Assembly: GCA_031281685.1 (NCBI GenBank) | Contig: JAITFA010000088.1 | Span: 1-6,936, forward strand | Direction of reading: 5' to 3' | Length of the DNA stretch: 6,936 bases | Source: Treponema sp. | GTDB taxonomy: Bacteria; Spirochaetota; Spirochaetia; Treponematales; Breznakiellaceae | In this document: positions 6,157-6,936 of the stretch, piece after piece | Numbering within the stretch: position 1 is the stretch's first letter | Layout: the number at the start of each line of letters is the position of its first letter | Translations under genes and position numbers: made by a program | Notes under the pieces: generated by a model | Databases searched by the model: none | Told to the model about the DNA's origin: nothing | Seen by the model: only the letters and a program-made list of their open reading frames with translations

Positions 6157-6181
6157 ATTTGGCTATTCTTCCCCTATCTTT

Positions 6182-6936
6182 ATGAAAATATACACCGACA
6201 ATTCTGTTTTACCGAAGTTCCCCGACGACGGCTTGACCTATCGAAACCTGCCGGAAGTTGTCCTTGTGGGACGACCCAACGTCGGCAAATCCACGCTGTT
6301 CAACCGGCTTTTGCGAAAGCGCCGCGCTATCACCGACCCCACACCCGGTGTTACCCGCGATCCCGTGTCCCAGGACACCCTGCTTGCTGGAAAACCAGTG
6401 CGACTCATTGACACTGGTGGCTTTAAGCTGGTGAAAGAGGCTGACGACATTGGCCGTAAGATGGACGCGCTTGTGGTGGAAAAAACGCTTCTGACGTTGG
6501 AACACGCCGCGCTCATCGTGCTGATACTGGAAGCCGGAGACCTCACACCCGAAGACGAGGAGTTCATTGAGCTGCTCCGTCCTTGGCAAAACCGTCTGCT
6601 GGTAGCGGTAAACAAGACTGAAGGTGGTCGGCGAGAGGAAGACGCTTGGAACCTGCTGGCACTTGGCTTTGACAAGGTCTTTATGATTTCAGCGGAGCAT
6701 GGTGACCATGTGGGCGAGCTTGAGGCGGCTATCGTGGCGCGGCTGGACTTCTCTACAGTTGTCGCAGACAATGACGCGACGCGTCCTATCCGCATTGCCA
6801 TTCTGGGCAGGCCCAACACCGGTAAGTCCACGCTGTCGAACCGACTCACCGCCTCAGCCGCCTCTATCGTCAGCGATGTTCCCGGCACCACCCGCGATGT
6901 GGTGGAGGGAACGTTTTTCTATAATAGAAGAAATTT
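6182..6936 (+). CDS. der: Ribosome assembly GTPase Der (EngA), 3' end outside window
   Basis: Double-GTPase needed for 50S subunit assembly; the first 251 codons are present, of roughly 440-490 in the family. First G domain: P-loop GRPNVGKS (30-37), switch I Thr in PGVTRD (T58), DTGG (77-80), NKTE (144-147) and SAEHG (170-174). Second G domain, cut by the edge: P-loop GRPNTGKS (209-216) and GTTRD (235-239). The tandem P-loops identify Der over single-domain Era or TrmE. Two variants stand out: NKTE has Glu where NKxD has Asp for guanine recognition, and the second P-loop has Thr where GRPNVGKS has Val. ATG 6182 has no clear Shine-Dalgarno sequence. It is kept because the frame upstream has no ATG, GTG or TTG back to the vanY stop, and the P-loop then lies at a normal depth. 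The C-terminal KH-like domain is not seen. Confidence 0.96.
   Translation, partial: MKIYTDNSVLPKFPDDGLTYRNLPEVVLVGRPNVGKSTLFNRLLRKRRAITDPTPGVTRDPVSQDTLLAGKPVRLIDTGGFKLVKEADDIGRKMDALVVEKTLLTLEHAALIVLILEAGDLTPEDEEFIELLRPWQNRLLVAVNKTEGGRREEDAWNLLALGFDKVFMISAEHGDHVGELEAAIVARLDFSTVVADNDATRPIRIAILGRPNTGKSTLSNRLTASAASIVSDVPGTTRDVVEGTFFYNRRN

Noticed and set aside
6238..6891. 217-codon minus strand frame opposite der
   Set aside because: The Ser/Arg-rich low-complexity product is typical of the reverse complement of a GC-rich gene; der on the other strand has all its GTPase motifs.
1..6936. CRISPR array, tRNA, rRNA or insertion sequence
   Set aside because: No regularly spaced direct repeats, no recognisable tRNA or rRNA sequence and no transposase frame were seen on either strand.

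Overview
The window looks like a chromosomal segment of a Treponema-like spirochaete. The Der N-terminal region (P-loop, then TPGVTRDPV and DTGGFKL), the LolA/RodZ/RimO gene order and an Opp-type binding protein with a plain signal peptide all fit that group. This is pattern recognition from memory, not a database result. Hand counts on sampled lines give about 57-58% GC inside oppA and der, but only about 36% over bases 1-300, so the left edge has a different composition.

Layout. Bases 1-320 are AT-rich and carry, on the + strand, the tail of an unidentified membrane-type protein (2..118), overlapped by a small acidic hypothetical protein (93..320). Bases 321-454 are non-coding and hold a nested palindromic, REP-like element (382..439). 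Four genes then run on the minus strand, in transcription order lolA-like (5308..4637), rodZ-like (4597..3467), rimO (3463..2171) and an oppA/dppA-type solute-binding protein (2089..455). LolA to RimO are packed with gaps of 27-39 and 3 bases and are very probably one operon. The binding protein follows after 81 bases and may have its own promoter. A 73-base divergent region with a perfect dyad (5331..5345) separates this group from the + strand pair: a VanY-type M15B peptidase (5382..6131) and der/engA (6182 to the window end, truncated).

How the genes fit together. LolA (lipoprotein traffic through the periplasm), RodZ (MreB-linked cell shape) and VanY (trimming of peptidoglycan peptides) are envelope functions. 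RimO (methylthiolation of ribosomal protein S12) and Der (50S assembly GTPase) are ribosome functions. The core therefore reads as an envelope-plus-ribosome housekeeping neighbourhood. I see no clear new defence system or mobile-element machinery. The most unusual material is the AT-rich two-gene edge and the palindromic element at its border. Minor oddities are an NKTE guanine-specificity motif and an NTGKST second P-loop in Der, a calcium-loop-like DLNNDGMGEL in RodZ, a TTG start for RimO, and a binding protein without visible permease genes.
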